From assembly GCA_032251435.1 (NCBI GenBank), contig JAVVEH010000003.1, positions 62,001 through 126,000 on the forward strand: a DNA stretch of 64,000 bases, written 5' to 3'. Under the pieces are notes generated by a model. The model ran no database searches. It had not been told where the DNA came from and saw only the letters and a program-made list of their open reading frames with translations. Origin of the DNA: JAVVEH01 sp032251435 (GTDB taxonomy: Bacteria; Verrucomicrobiota; Lentisphaeria; Oligosphaerales; MVZH01). The position numbers and the translations under genes were made by a program. Positions 26,847-35,512 of the stretch are shown one piece after another (positions within the stretch are counted from its first letter, which is position 1; every line of letters starts with the position of its first letter).

Positions 26847-27884
26847 GTGTCCCTGACCGCCAAACAAAATCTAGACTGGGAAAACCTGGGGTTTTCCCAC
26901 CGTGACACCCATTGTCACATCCGCTACACGTTTAAAGACGGTCAGTGGGACGCGGGCCAGCTGGTCAAAGACCCCCACATATCCGTTCATATCGCCGCCA
27001 CCGCCCTGCATTACGGGCAGGCCGCCTTCGAGGGGCTGAAAGTTTTTGAACGGCGGGACGGCAGCCTGGCCGCTTTCCGCCCCGGGGATAACGCCCAACG
27101 TCTGGAAGACACCGCCAAACGCGTCTGCATGGCGCCGGTTCCCAAGGACATGTTTGTCGACGGCATCACGCGCGTCGTACAAGCCAACGCCGACTTTGTG
27201 CCTCCTTACGGCACCGGCGGCGCCTTGTATGTCCGCCCGTTGCTTTTCGGCAGCGGTCCGCGGATCGGCATCCAGCCGGCCGCGGAATATACCTTCATTA
27301 TTCTTGTGTTGCCCGTCGGGAACTATTACAAAGGCGGCTTACAACCCGTCCGGGCCGTCATTTTAGACAACTACGACCGCGCCGCGCCGCAGGGAGTCGG
27401 TCACGTCAAAGTGGCCGGGAACTACGCGGCCAGCCTGGAACCACACCACGTCGCGGCGGAGATGGGATTTCCCATCGAGTTGTATTTAGATGCCAAAGAG
27501 CACCGGTATGTGGACGAGTTCGGCACCTCGAACTTTGTCGCCATCACGCATGACAACACCTTTGTCACAGCCAAATCACACTCGGTGCTGCCCAGCATCA
27601 CCAATCGGTCATTGCAGACCATCGCCCGGGACATGGGCATGGCCGTTGAGATCCGCCCCATCGAATACAGTGAAATCGGCCACTTCGCGGAAGTCGCGGC
27701 CTGCGGCACAGCGGTGGTGATCACCCCGGTCAATGAGATTGTCCGGGGGGATGAGACGATCCGGGTGGGACCCGCGGACGGGTGCGGTCCGGTCTTCCAG
27801 AAACTCTATGATCAGGTCCGGGCCATCCAACAGGGCGACGTTGACGACACCCATGACTGGATGACGCCTGTTCCGCTTGACTGA
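26847..27884 (+). CDS. ilvE: Branched-chain amino acid aminotransferase
   Basis: The 345-residue PLP enzyme transfers the amino group between glutamate and the oxo acids of Leu, Ile and Val. Fold-type IV class markers: HYGQAAFEGLKVF, ALYVRPLLFGSG, the PLP lysine Lys188 in GVGHVKVAGNYAAS, and DEFGTSNFVAI and AACGTAVVITPV for the phosphate cup. The length matches the longer (group II) BCAT enzymes. GTG at 26847 was preferred to TTG at 26835, because GGAG stands six bases ahead of the GTG. It is a single gene with no other branched-chain pathway genes in the window. Confidence 0.93.
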   Translation: MSLTAKQNLDWENLGFSHRDTHCHIRYTFKDGQWDAGQLVKDPHISVHIAATALHYGQAAFEGLKVFERRDGSLAAFRPGDNAQRLEDTAKRVCMAPVPKDMFVDGITRVVQANADFVPPYGTGGALYVRPLLFGSGPRIGIQPAAEYTFIILVLPVGNYYKGGLQPVRAVILDNYDRAAPQGVGHVKVAGNYAASLEPHHVAAEMGFPIELYLDAKEHRYVDEFGTSNFVAITHDNTFVTAKSHSVLPSITNRSLQTIARDMGMAVEIRPIEYSEIGHFAEVAACGTAVVITPVNEIVRGDETIRVGPADGCGPVFQKLYDQVRAIQQGDVDDTHDWMTPVPLD

Positions 27885-27886
27885 TT

Positions 27887-27930
27887 CCGACTGTCCTCCA
27901 AAGGCGGACCCGCCTCAGGCGGAAAGTCGG
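27887..27930. repeat. Inverted repeat behind ilvE
   Basis: CCGACT (27887-27892) pairs with AGTCGG (27925-27930) and inner GGCGG/CCGCC blocks can fold further. No T-run follows, so it is not a typical terminator. The rest of 27885-28257 (373 bases, between ilvE and the restriction gene) holds a doubled CCTTGTCCTGAAC phrase near 28160 and nothing else recognised. Confidence 0.45.
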
Positions 27931-28257
27931 TACACCTACACAAGCAAACCAGGCGTGCTGAAAAATGTCCAGCCCACCACCGTTGGTGTACCGGATTTAT
28001 CCGGAAAAGACGGCAGTATTATTCGGGGCACATTACATTAAAAGATTGACAGTTGGTGTGGTGCATCGCCAAGCCAACCGCCGTCACACCCATTCAGCGG
28101 GCTCCAGGCAACAGAGAAAAATACATTTCACAGCCATCCACCGGGATGGGTTAACTTTGTCCTGAACCTTGTCCTGAACTAAAGTCGAAATGGTTTCAGA
28201 TTCGAGACACCGCCGCAGGCAGAGCCAGGGCGCAGCGAACGGGGATGACTTCTGCCT

Positions 28258-30501
28258 TTATATCCGCTCCACGGTCAATTGAAGACTTTTCTGCAGGGCG
28301 GCTTTAAATGCCATATCCTGGGCAAAGAGCCGGTATAATTCCATCTCCCCCATCCGGCGTTTCAGCATGGTATCGTTAAGTATCTTGGCAAAGGCGAGTT
28401 GCCGGGTATGCGGATCATGATTGTTTTGATATTTCGTCGTAAAGTCCGGATGTGTCTTAATGGTTTCGGCAATATTGATGAATTTCACCCGCTGTTCTTC
28501 CGGCGTGGCGCTCCACCCCTGAAACCAGCGGTCATTGAAATGCCGGGCAATTTCATCGAGAGGATCAACGTCTCCTTCGTCGCCGGGCTTTCCTCGGGGA
28601 TTTGGGTTTTGAGGATCAAGTTCTGCCTCAGCAGCATCTAAAGAAATACTGTGATTAAGCTTCACCCGCTCCAGTCCATAAGAGCTTAAGTCAACACTTT
28701 CCAGCAGGGCATCCAGGGTGTCGGTGTTCGGATCTTTCACTTTCAACTTCGGGATCAAAAACTTCAAGAACCAATACAGTTTTTCCCAAGCCAAAACTTC
28801 ATATGGGATAATGGCGGCCATCTGCCCATAGATTTTGACAAATTGCTTGGCTTTGATCTTAAAATCAACTTTCTCATCATTGTCCAGTTCAAGCTCACTG
28901 TTAAACCGCTTCGCTGCCGTGTCAATAAGGGGGCTCAGTTGATCGATTGATTCATTATCAAAGTAGCGTGTGACAAATTCTTCGACTTCATGCCACTCAT
29001 AAACCCCAACCTCACCGAGCTTATCCTTCAGTTCATGGAGCACATTGACATCGGTTGCTTTAGACAAAGAGGTGGCCGTATAAAACGGGTCAAATGCCTT
29101 CTTTATTTCATCGACAGTATTGAAAAAGTCCAAAACAAACAGATCTTCATTTTTTTTGCCCAGCTTGGATGACGCGCGATTCAGGCGCGACAATGCCTGT
29201 ACGGCCTGCACCCCCTGTAATTTTTTATCCACATACATGGTGCAGAGCTTAGGCTGATCAAAGCCCGTCAAATATTTGTTCGCCACAACCAGCAGACGAT
29301 TCTCATCTTCGTTCACCCCCTGCGGTTTTTTGTCGCCTGCGTAATTCTTGTCAAACATCTCCGCGGTATGGGCATCGGGAAAACCATTTAAATCCGCTTC
29401 TGTATAGTCATTTCCATCGACATTTTTGGTGCCCGAAAAAGCGATGAGCACCTTAAACGGATTCCCGTGTGTCTCTAAAATTGCCTGTATTGCCTTATAG
29501 TAGCGGATGGCCGTTTCAATATTCTGGGTGACGACCATTCCTTTACCCTTGCCCCGCAGTTTTTTAGCGTTAACCACTTTGGGGATAAAGTGCTCCATCA
29601 TGATTTCCGCCTTGACCCCGATTGTCCGTCGGCTCCGCTCGACATGGCCGCGTAATTTCTTTTGCGCTTTTTGGCTGTTATACTCCGGATTTTCCTGAAT
29701 CGATTTTTTTATTTCATAATACGACTTGTAGGTGGTGTAATTGGCAAGAACATCGAGAATAAAACCCTCTTCAATGGCCTGTTTCATCGAATAAAGATGG
29801 AATGGCTTAAAGCTGCCATCCTCCTGTCGTTCCCCAAACTTCTCCAGAGTTGCATTCTTTGGTGTGGCTGTAAAGGCGAAATAGGAGGCGTTACCCCGCA
29901 TCTTGCGCGTCCGCATGGCCTTTAAAATTCTATCCTGCGTGTCTTCCTCTTCATCTGCTCCCATAGCCCGATTCATATTATCATGTGCGGAACCGCTCTG
30001 CGAGCTGTGCGCTTCATCAATGATGACCGCGAAACGCTTGTCACTGAGATCGCTGATCCCATCAATGATGAAGGGGAACTTCTGAATCGTGGTGATGATG
30101 ATTTTTTTGCCGCTTTCCAAAGCCTTTTTTAAATCGGAGGCTTTATAGGCCGGGGCGATAATATTCTTCACTTCCGAAAAATCTTTGATATTATCCCGCA
30201 ATTGCCGGTCCAGCAAGCGCCGATCCGTCACCACAATAACCGAATCAAACAGAGGCCGCATTGTGGTATGTTTATGGCCATCTCCATCATGTGATCTCAG
30301 CGTAATACCGGTCGGAGACTTTTGCTGTTCCGTTATTTTCGCACCGGGAAGGTCCGCCTTTTTCGGATAAGCCTCAATCAACTGGTACGCCGCCCAGGTA
30401 ATGGAGTTGGATTTGCCGGAACCGGCCGAATGCTGGATCAGGTAGGTTTTGCCCACCCCGTGCTCGGATACATCTTTGATTAATTCACGCACCACGTCCA
30501 A
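28258..30501 (-). pseudogene. hsdR: Type I restriction enzyme subunit R, motor and C-terminal part (frameshifted gene)
   Basis: This 747-residue frame encodes the translocase and C-terminal domains of HsdR. The Walker A box IQHSAGSGKSNSITW lies at the start, followed by VVTDRRLLDRQL, the DEAH-type box VIIDEAHSSQSG, AFTATPK, and later motifs LLVVANKYLTGFDQPKL and QALSRLNR. The N-terminal nuclease part lies in the next frame upstream (30480-31391); one missing base near 30497 separates them. Joined, the product would have about 1040 residues, as expected for HsdR. No hsdM or hsdS gene is in the window, so it cannot work as a normal type I system from this locus. The gene is more AT-rich than the core genome, as typical for defence islands. 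Confidence 0.88.
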
Positions 30502-31391
30502 TGATGATAGCGGGGGAAAAAGAGTGTGCGTTTGGCCAAAGGGACCTTGCTGCCACCGTCAAACCGGACGAAATGCTGGATGATGGTCGCCAGGCTCTTT
30601 TTGGCAAAGACATCCTGCCACAGATAGGCGGTTTTATGTCCATGCCGATTCACCGGATTTCCCTTCCCTTCGTCGCAGCCTTTGTTGAAGGGCAGAAAAA
30701 AGGTGTTTTCACCCGCCAGTTTGGTGGTCATGTAGACCTCGTCGGTATCAACCGCCAGATGCACCAGACAGCGGCCAAAAGTTAATAACGGCTGATGGCA
30801 GTCCCGGTTTTCGCGATATTGCTTTTGACCATGATAGCGCGCTGTCTGCCCAGTCCATGGGTTCTTCAACTCGATTGTAACCAGCGCGATTCCGTTGAGA
30901 AAAAGAACCATGTCGATCTCTTCCAGCGGGTTTGTCGTATTGTAGCAAACCTGCCGAGTGCAACTGAAGATGTTTTCGTGGAAGTTTTTGACGACCTGTA
31001 GGCTGCTGCTGGCCAGAGGAGCGGGAAACATCAGCGAAAAGTGGGCGTCATCCACATCCAGTCCCTTCTTCAACAGATGCAGCACACCATACTTTTTCAT
31101 CATCCGGTCAAAGCGTTCCAGAATCTTTCGCTTCCAGTCATCCGAGCTGTGAAGTTTTAGCTTTTCGAGCTCCTCTTCCTGGGTATTGTTTAAGAAGGTC
31201 CAGAATTTGCGCTCGTCAATGGCGTACTGGGCATTGAAATCATTGGGAAGGCCAAGCTCGTAATGCGGGGCGGAATAATCGTCCGCCCCATTCGCGGCGG
31301 CCATTCCCGCGTCCAGCTCCTCCAAACATGTGCCGGTCAGGTATGTTTGAATCGTCGCCTCAAGAGCTTGTTCATTCGTTTGGCTGGTCAT
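30480..31391 (-). pseudogene. hsdR: Type I restriction enzyme subunit R, N-terminal nuclease part (frameshifted gene)
   Basis: The frame holds the HsdR N-terminal domain with the PD-(D/E)xK nuclease: Asp160 (EEIDMVLFLNG), Glu174-x-Lys176 (VTIELKNPW) and the GQKQYRE motif of the family. It ends in TLFFPRYHHWTWCVN; in intact relatives Phe-Pro-Arg-Tyr-His is followed by Gln-Leu-Asp-Val-Val, which is read here in the next frame. The break is thus a single-base deletion at about 30497, so catalytic residues are intact on both sides. It may be a recent loss or a sequencing error. The start at 31391 begins MTSQTNEQALE, normal for the family. Confidence 0.88.
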
Positions 31392-31530
31392 AGTTTTCTC
31401 TTATTCCACAAGATTGTCGCATCGCCTGTTTATTCTAATTTTCATAAAGTAAACTGCAAGTCATCGACAAACGTTAAATAGTGCGAGCAACCGATCGGTA
31501 TTTCATTCCTTGACATACCCTTTTTTTGAC

Positions 31531-31572
31531 TTACTCAGCCTGTTGAGTAAATGATCTCACGGCATTGAGCCT
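31531..31572. promoter_or_regulatory. Operator-like repeat, degenerate copy
   Basis: TTACTCA and TGAGTAA form an inverted repeat with a 6-base spacer, and a second ATTGAG stands 22 bases further on. The same layout (same arms, spacer and 22-base period) precedes the DUF4143 ATPase gene at 32996-33060. Here it lies between hsdR and the toxin gene, 185 bases from the latter, in a 365-base gap otherwise without recognised content. It could be the leftover promoter of a lost gene or a site for the same regulator. Confidence 0.45.
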
Positions 31573-31756
31573 GCAATAAAAGCAAGGGACCCGCCTTTAC
31601 CTCCCTTTACAATCTCTTTTTTGGTGTCTAGCTGAAAAGGGCATTTTATTGCAAAAAACGCACCAATAAATAGATTTGCTATTGTTTTTGACATGATTGG
31701 CGAGTATACTATGCAACAAATGCGATGGATAAGCATCACATAGATGAAGGAACGTT

Positions 31757-32155
31757 ATGTGGAAACTGGACACAAACTATATCAACCAGAACAGTGTAAA
31801 ACGATGCAATAAAAGCCATCCGGATGAAATGGCCTCTGTAACGGCCGAGCTTGTCAAGTTAATCAGCTTTCTGCAGGCTGGAAAAAAGATTGAAGAATTA
31901 GTTTCACTTGTTAAGACTCTGAGTTACGAACGTGATGACGTTTACAGAATACGCGAAAAAGGTAGAAAGAATTTTGCGCCAGTGCGGCTTTATATTTTGA
32001 TTGACGCCACCTTGGAAACTGTTTTTCTTCTTGCGATTGGCGGGAAAACAGCCCAGAATCAAGATATAAATAAAGCTGTTAAGGTCGCCTCTGCTATAAG
32101 GCCAAAAGGAAAAAGGACAGAAAATGGAAAAAAAGACACACACCGATCCTCTTGA
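31757..32155 (+). CDS. RelE/HigB-like toxin
   Basis: The 132-residue protein has the compact RelE-type layout, with RDDVYRIREKGRKNFAPVRL (basic strand region) and LYILIDATLETVFLLAIGGKTAQNQDI (core strands and the Lys-Asp end typical of Gp49/HigB-like toxins). Members cut mRNA at the ribosome. Its 3' end overlaps the downstream XRE-type gene by 32 bases. The toxin-first order is typical of HigBA. AAGGAAC precedes the ATG. Toxicity is inferred from family and context; the first 40 residues are unlike common toxins. Confidence 0.7.
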   Translation: MWKLDTNYINQNSVKRCNKSHPDEMASVTAELVKLISFLQAGKKIEELVSLVKTLSYERDDVYRIREKGRKNFAPVRLYILIDATLETVFLLAIGGKTAQNQDINKAVKVASAIRPKGKRTENGKKDTHRSS

Positions 32156-32702
32156 AGCGATGGCCGCGCTCTGTGAAGATGACGGTCTGAAAAAGCGGGT
32201 TAGGAACGAACAGAAACTTACCCAGTTGATTGATGAACTGGTCCGCCGCCGGGTTATGCGCGGTCTTTCACAGGCCGATATTGCCCGCGCTTCCGGCATG
32301 ACACCATCAAAAATTTGTCGTCTCGAAAACAGTTTTGATGAATCGCTGCGTCTTGAAGATGTCGCGCTCTACTGCAAAGCTCTTGACATTAGTTTCGGCA
32401 TGGTTCTTGATGACAAGCAAATGACCTGTGCGGAGAAACTGAGATTTCATGTCGAACAGATGAACAGGCAGCTTGAGACAATTCAAGAGCTTGCCGAGGT
32501 ATGTGACGATACCAAAATCATTGAGGGAATACATAAATTTCAGGCGAATGTTCTTCTCCAGCTCGCAATGCGGAGTAACAACCATGCCGACCGAATGCTC
32601 CGGCATATTTATATGGTGTTCGGGGAACCGGAAGAATTGAACTCCGAAGAGGAGACACCACGGCTTCAGGTAAGCACCGCACCTGAACCCGCTTGCGTCT
32701 GA
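32124..32702 (+). CDS. XRE-family antitoxin (HigA-like)
   Basis: The 192-residue protein has a helix-turn-helix at about 42-68 (RRRVMRGLSQADIARASG, then TPSKICRLEN). N-terminal helices precede it, and a C-terminal helical half of about 95 residues exceeds the usual HigA size of 90-110 residues. As the second gene overlapping the toxin it should neutralise the toxin and repress the pair by binding its own promoter. The extra C-terminal part, with LRFHVEQMNRQLETIQELAE, looks like a coiled coil. GGACAG precedes the ATG. A good terminator follows. Confidence 0.75.
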   Translation: MEKKTHTDPLEAMAALCEDDGLKKRVRNEQKLTQLIDELVRRRVMRGLSQADIARASGMTPSKICRLENSFDESLRLEDVALYCKALDISFGMVLDDKQMTCAEKLRFHVEQMNRQLETIQELAEVCDDTKIIEGIHKFQANVLLQLAMRSNNHADRMLRHIYMVFGEPEELNSEEETPRLQVSTAPEPACV

Positions 32703-32732
32703 GTAAGTGACTTCGCCACGTTTTCTTTTCTC

Positions 32733-32765
32733 AGCCCGTTGGACAAAAATCTAACGGGCTTTTTT
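32733..32765 (+). terminator. Intrinsic terminator of the toxin-antitoxin pair
   Basis: AGCCCGTT (32733-32740) pairs with AACGGGCT (32753-32760) and five Ts follow. It starts 30 bases after the antitoxin stop. The rest of 32703-33081 holds the operator-like repeats at 32996-33060 and no gene. Confidence 0.9.
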
Positions 32766-32995
32766 GTGTAAGCGTCACACCTGTACCATTTGATATTTGC
32801 GGATTCCGCAAATAGTTGAGGAGATCTCCTCGGAAAATTCAATTTACCCCTGAATGTCGTCGCAATAAAAGCAAATCGGAGGACCCCTTAATTACGATCC
32901 CTTAATTAAAAACAACCACCTATCACGAATCACAAATCACGAATCAGCGGCAGCAATGACTCTTCATTACTGCTTGATTGCCCCCTTTTCCTTGA

Positions 32996-33060
32996 TTTAC
33001 TCATCATATTGAGTAAATTATCTCACTGAATTGAGTAATTTTTGTTATTATATTGAGCAA
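32996..33060 (+). promoter_or_regulatory. Operator-like iterons upstream of the DUF4143 ATPase gene
   Basis: TTTACTCA (32996-33003) and TGAGTAAA (33010-33017) form a perfect inverted repeat with a 6-base spacer. ATTGAG(T/C)AA occurs three times, starting at 33008, 33030 and 33052: an exact 22-base period, two DNA turns. The last copy ends 21 bases before the ATG. Such phased sites usually bind a dimeric regulator cooperatively. A shorter version stands at 31531-31572. No regulator is identified; the XRE antitoxin is one candidate. Confidence 0.6.
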
Positions 33061-33081
33061 ACAGTCTGAAGGCGATCAAAT

Positions 33082-34266
33082 ATGTTTAAACGAATCATTT
33101 TCAGTGATGTTTTAAAACGCCTGTTTGAACCCCGGAATTTCATCCAGGTTCTGGCGGGGCCGAGACAAGTCGGCAAGACGACACTAGCCAGACAGTTGAT
33201 GGAGGAGGTGGATATGCCGGTTCATTACGCTTCAGCGGATGAACCCACCCTTAAAAACAACAGTTGGCTGGAGCAGCAATGGGAAACCGCCCGCTATAAA
33301 ATCAAAGATAAAAACAGGGAAGCCTTGCTGGTTCTTGATGAAATTCAGAAACTCCCGAATTGGTCGGAAACCGTAAAACGGCTTTGGGACGAAGATAGTT
33401 TTAACCATGTCCAACTCAAGGTAATTCTCCTTGGTTCCTCTCCGTTACTGATAAAATCGGGACTGACTGAAAGTCTCGCCGGACGCTTTGAAATTGTTCC
33501 GGTGCGCCACTGGTCATACTCGGAAATGAAAGACGCGTTCGGGTGGGATTTCGAGCACTATGTGTATTTCGGCGGCTATCCGGGCGCGGCGAGTTTAACC
33601 GGGGATCGGGACCGGTGGACCCATTACATCAAAGAATCTCTGATAGAAACGAGTATTTCAAGGGACATTCTTTTAATGACCCGGGTTGACAAACCGGCGC
33701 TTCTGCGGCGGATGTTTGAATTGGGGTGCGCGTATTCCGGGCAAATATTGTCCTACCAGAAAATGACCGGACAACTACAGGATGCCGGCAACACAACCAC
33801 TCTGGCCCACTATCTTGACCTCCTCGCCAGCGCGGGATTTGTCGTTGGACTCCAAAAATACGCCGGGCAACACGTACGCAGGCGGGCGTCCAGTCCGAAG
33901 CTGCAGGTGTTCAATACCGCGCTCATGACAGCCCACGCCAATATCAGTTTTGATGAACTGGTCAATAATCGTGAAATCTGGGGACGCTGGGTGGAATCAG
34001 CAGTTGGCGCCCATTTACTGAACCAGACCATTGGCCGCGAATTAGAGCTTTACTATTGGTCAAAAAGTAATTTGGAGGTGGATTTTGTCCTGGTGAAAGG
34101 TGAAAAAGTCACCGCCATCGAAGTCAAGGGAGGCGCGAAACGTGTGGCCATTCCTGGGATTGACGCGTTCTCAAAGGAATTTAATGTCACCCGCAAACTG
34201 CTTGTCGGAGCTCAGGGAATTCCGGTGGAAGAATTTTTAACAACACCGGCAAGCCATTGGCTTTGA
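33082..34266 (+). CDS. AAA-family ATPase with DUF4143 domain
   Basis: The 394-residue protein belongs to the group often annotated ATP-binding protein with DUF4143. Walker A is GPRQVGKTT at 26-34 and Walker B is LLVLDEIQKLPNW. LLGSSPLLI follows and the sensor region has LAGRFEIVPVRHWSYSEM. The C-terminal DUF4143 part contains a PD-(D/E)xK-like core: EVDFVLVKGEKVTAIEVKGG. These genes are widespread mobile-like singletons in bacteria and archaea; their role is unsettled. It is AT-richer than core genes and has phased repeats in its promoter. It lies next to a toxin-antitoxin pair and a broken restriction gene. Confidence 0.9.
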   Translation: MFKRIIFSDVLKRLFEPRNFIQVLAGPRQVGKTTLARQLMEEVDMPVHYASADEPTLKNNSWLEQQWETARYKIKDKNREALLVLDEIQKLPNWSETVKRLWDEDSFNHVQLKVILLGSSPLLIKSGLTESLAGRFEIVPVRHWSYSEMKDAFGWDFEHYVYFGGYPGAASLTGDRDRWTHYIKESLIETSISRDILLMTRVDKPALLRRMFELGCAYSGQILSYQKMTGQLQDAGNTTTLAHYLDLLASAGFVVGLQKYAGQHVRRRASSPKLQVFNTALMTAHANISFDELVNNREIWGRWVESAVGAHLLNQTIGRELELYYWSKSNLEVDFVLVKGEKVTAIEVKGGAKRVAIPGIDAFSKEFNVTRKLLVGAQGIPVEEFLTTPASHWL

Positions 34267-34336
34267 ACCAGCCCGCATAATGGCGGGGTGGCGGCTTCTG
34301 CGTGAAGCGTGACTGCGTGACAGCGTGACAGTCGGA

Positions 34337-35509
34337 TCAGTCGTCCAACTGAACGGTTGGCAGCAGGCCGGTATCGGCTTCGGCGACCTGGTTGATGTCC
34401 GGATTAAAGCCGGGTTGTTCCAGATGCGGAGATCCGGTCAGAGGAATAAAGCGGCGGGAGGTGAATTCGGGCTGATCTTTAAACAGTTCGCGGAGAATTT
34501 CCTCGAGTATTTCACTGGTGACCACTTTGCCTGTCTCTTGGAAATAAATGTCGATATCCGTGGCCAGATCCTCGCATGTTTGATAGCGGTTGCCCGGATC
34601 TTCCTCCAGGCACGCGCAGCAGATATCCACTAAGCGTTTGTCAATGGCTTTCAACTGGGGGCGCGGGCTCCGGCGCATTTTCGCGCGTATCCGTTCACGG
34701 GCTCTTTCCACCTGCATTTCCGGACGGAATAAATCGATCCCGGTGAACAGGAAAAACATGATCAAGCCGACATTGTAAATATCCGAGCGCCGGTCAATGG
34801 TCTTGCCCAGCAATTGTTCCGGGCTTGAATACAACAGTTTTCCCGGCTGATTGCCTCTTTCGCTGACCAGACGTTTACGCGGCCGGGCGATGCCGAAATC
34901 CGCCACTTTAACCCGGCCAAAGCGGTCGATGAGGACATTTTCCGGAGACACGTCCCGGTGCACCAGCCCAATCCGCTCCCCGTCCTCATCCTGATATTCA
35001 TGCACGTAATGCAGGCCCCGGGCGATCCGGTTAACCAAATACATGCACACATCGTGCTGCAATGACAGATTCAAAGACCGGAAGCGATCGACAATTTTGC
35101 GTAAATTCCAGCCATCGATATACTGCATGACGGCGAAATACACCGCCTGTTCATAGGGCCTTTTTTTCACCCCTTTGAACAAGCGGGGTTCCAAGCGGAT
35201 CGTCTCGGTCTCCAGGCGGTAAATGGGCAGCAAATTCGGGTGATTGAACAGGATACTCAGTTGGACCTCATTGGTGAAACTTTCCACGCCGATCGGATTG
35301 AAACTGTCTTTGACGAACTTCAGCACCACCGGTCGTTTCAGGTTTCCCGCGCTGATCTCGTAAGCCAGGCAGGTGATGCCCATGCCGCCCTCCCCCAGCA
35401 CCCGGTCGACCATGTAACGGGTATGGGAAAAGAGCATTGTGCCCGGTTTGCGGATCTCTTCCTCCGCGGCGGCGATAAGCGTTTTCAACTCTTGGGACGA
35501 TGAGGTCAT
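34337..35509 (-). CDS. Serine/threonine protein kinase
   Basis: The 390-residue protein is a Hanks-type kinase: glycine loop LGEGGMGITCLAY at 38-50, Lys64 in VVLKFVK, catalytic loop VHRDVSPENVL with Asp186 and Asn191, DFGIARP at 204-210 and the YSSPEQLLG segment of bacterial PknB-like kinases. No transmembrane helix or sensor domain is seen, so it is soluble. After the kinase core about 90 residues contain LVDICCACLEEDPGNRYQ (kinase C-lobe end) and an uncharacterised tail. The gene starts three bases after the phosphoglucomutase stop, so the two are co-translated. Regulation of sugar-phosphate metabolism is a reasonable but untested idea. Confidence 0.92.
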   Translation of the reverse strand: MTSSSQELKTLIAAAEEEIRKPGTMLFSHTRYMVDRVLGEGGMGITCLAYEISAGNLKRPVVLKFVKDSFNPIGVESFTNEVQLSILFNHPNLLPIYRLETETIRLEPRLFKGVKKRPYEQAVYFAVMQYIDGWNLRKIVDRFRSLNLSLQHDVCMYLVNRIARGLHYVHEYQDEDGERIGLVHRDVSPENVLIDRFGRVKVADFGIARPRKRLVSERGNQPGKLLYSSPEQLLGKTIDRRSDIYNVGLIMFFLFTGIDLFRPEMQVERARERIRAKMRRSPRPQLKAIDKRLVDICCACLEEDPGNRYQTCEDLATDIDIYFQETGKVVTSEILEEILRELFKDQPEFTSRRFIPLTGSPHLEQPGFNPDINQVAEADTGLLPTVQLDD

Positions 35510-35512
35510 GGG

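Noticed and set aside
27965..28165. 66-residue plus-strand ORF behind ilvE
   Set aside because: No ribosome site, no family pattern, lies in repeat-bearing spacer.
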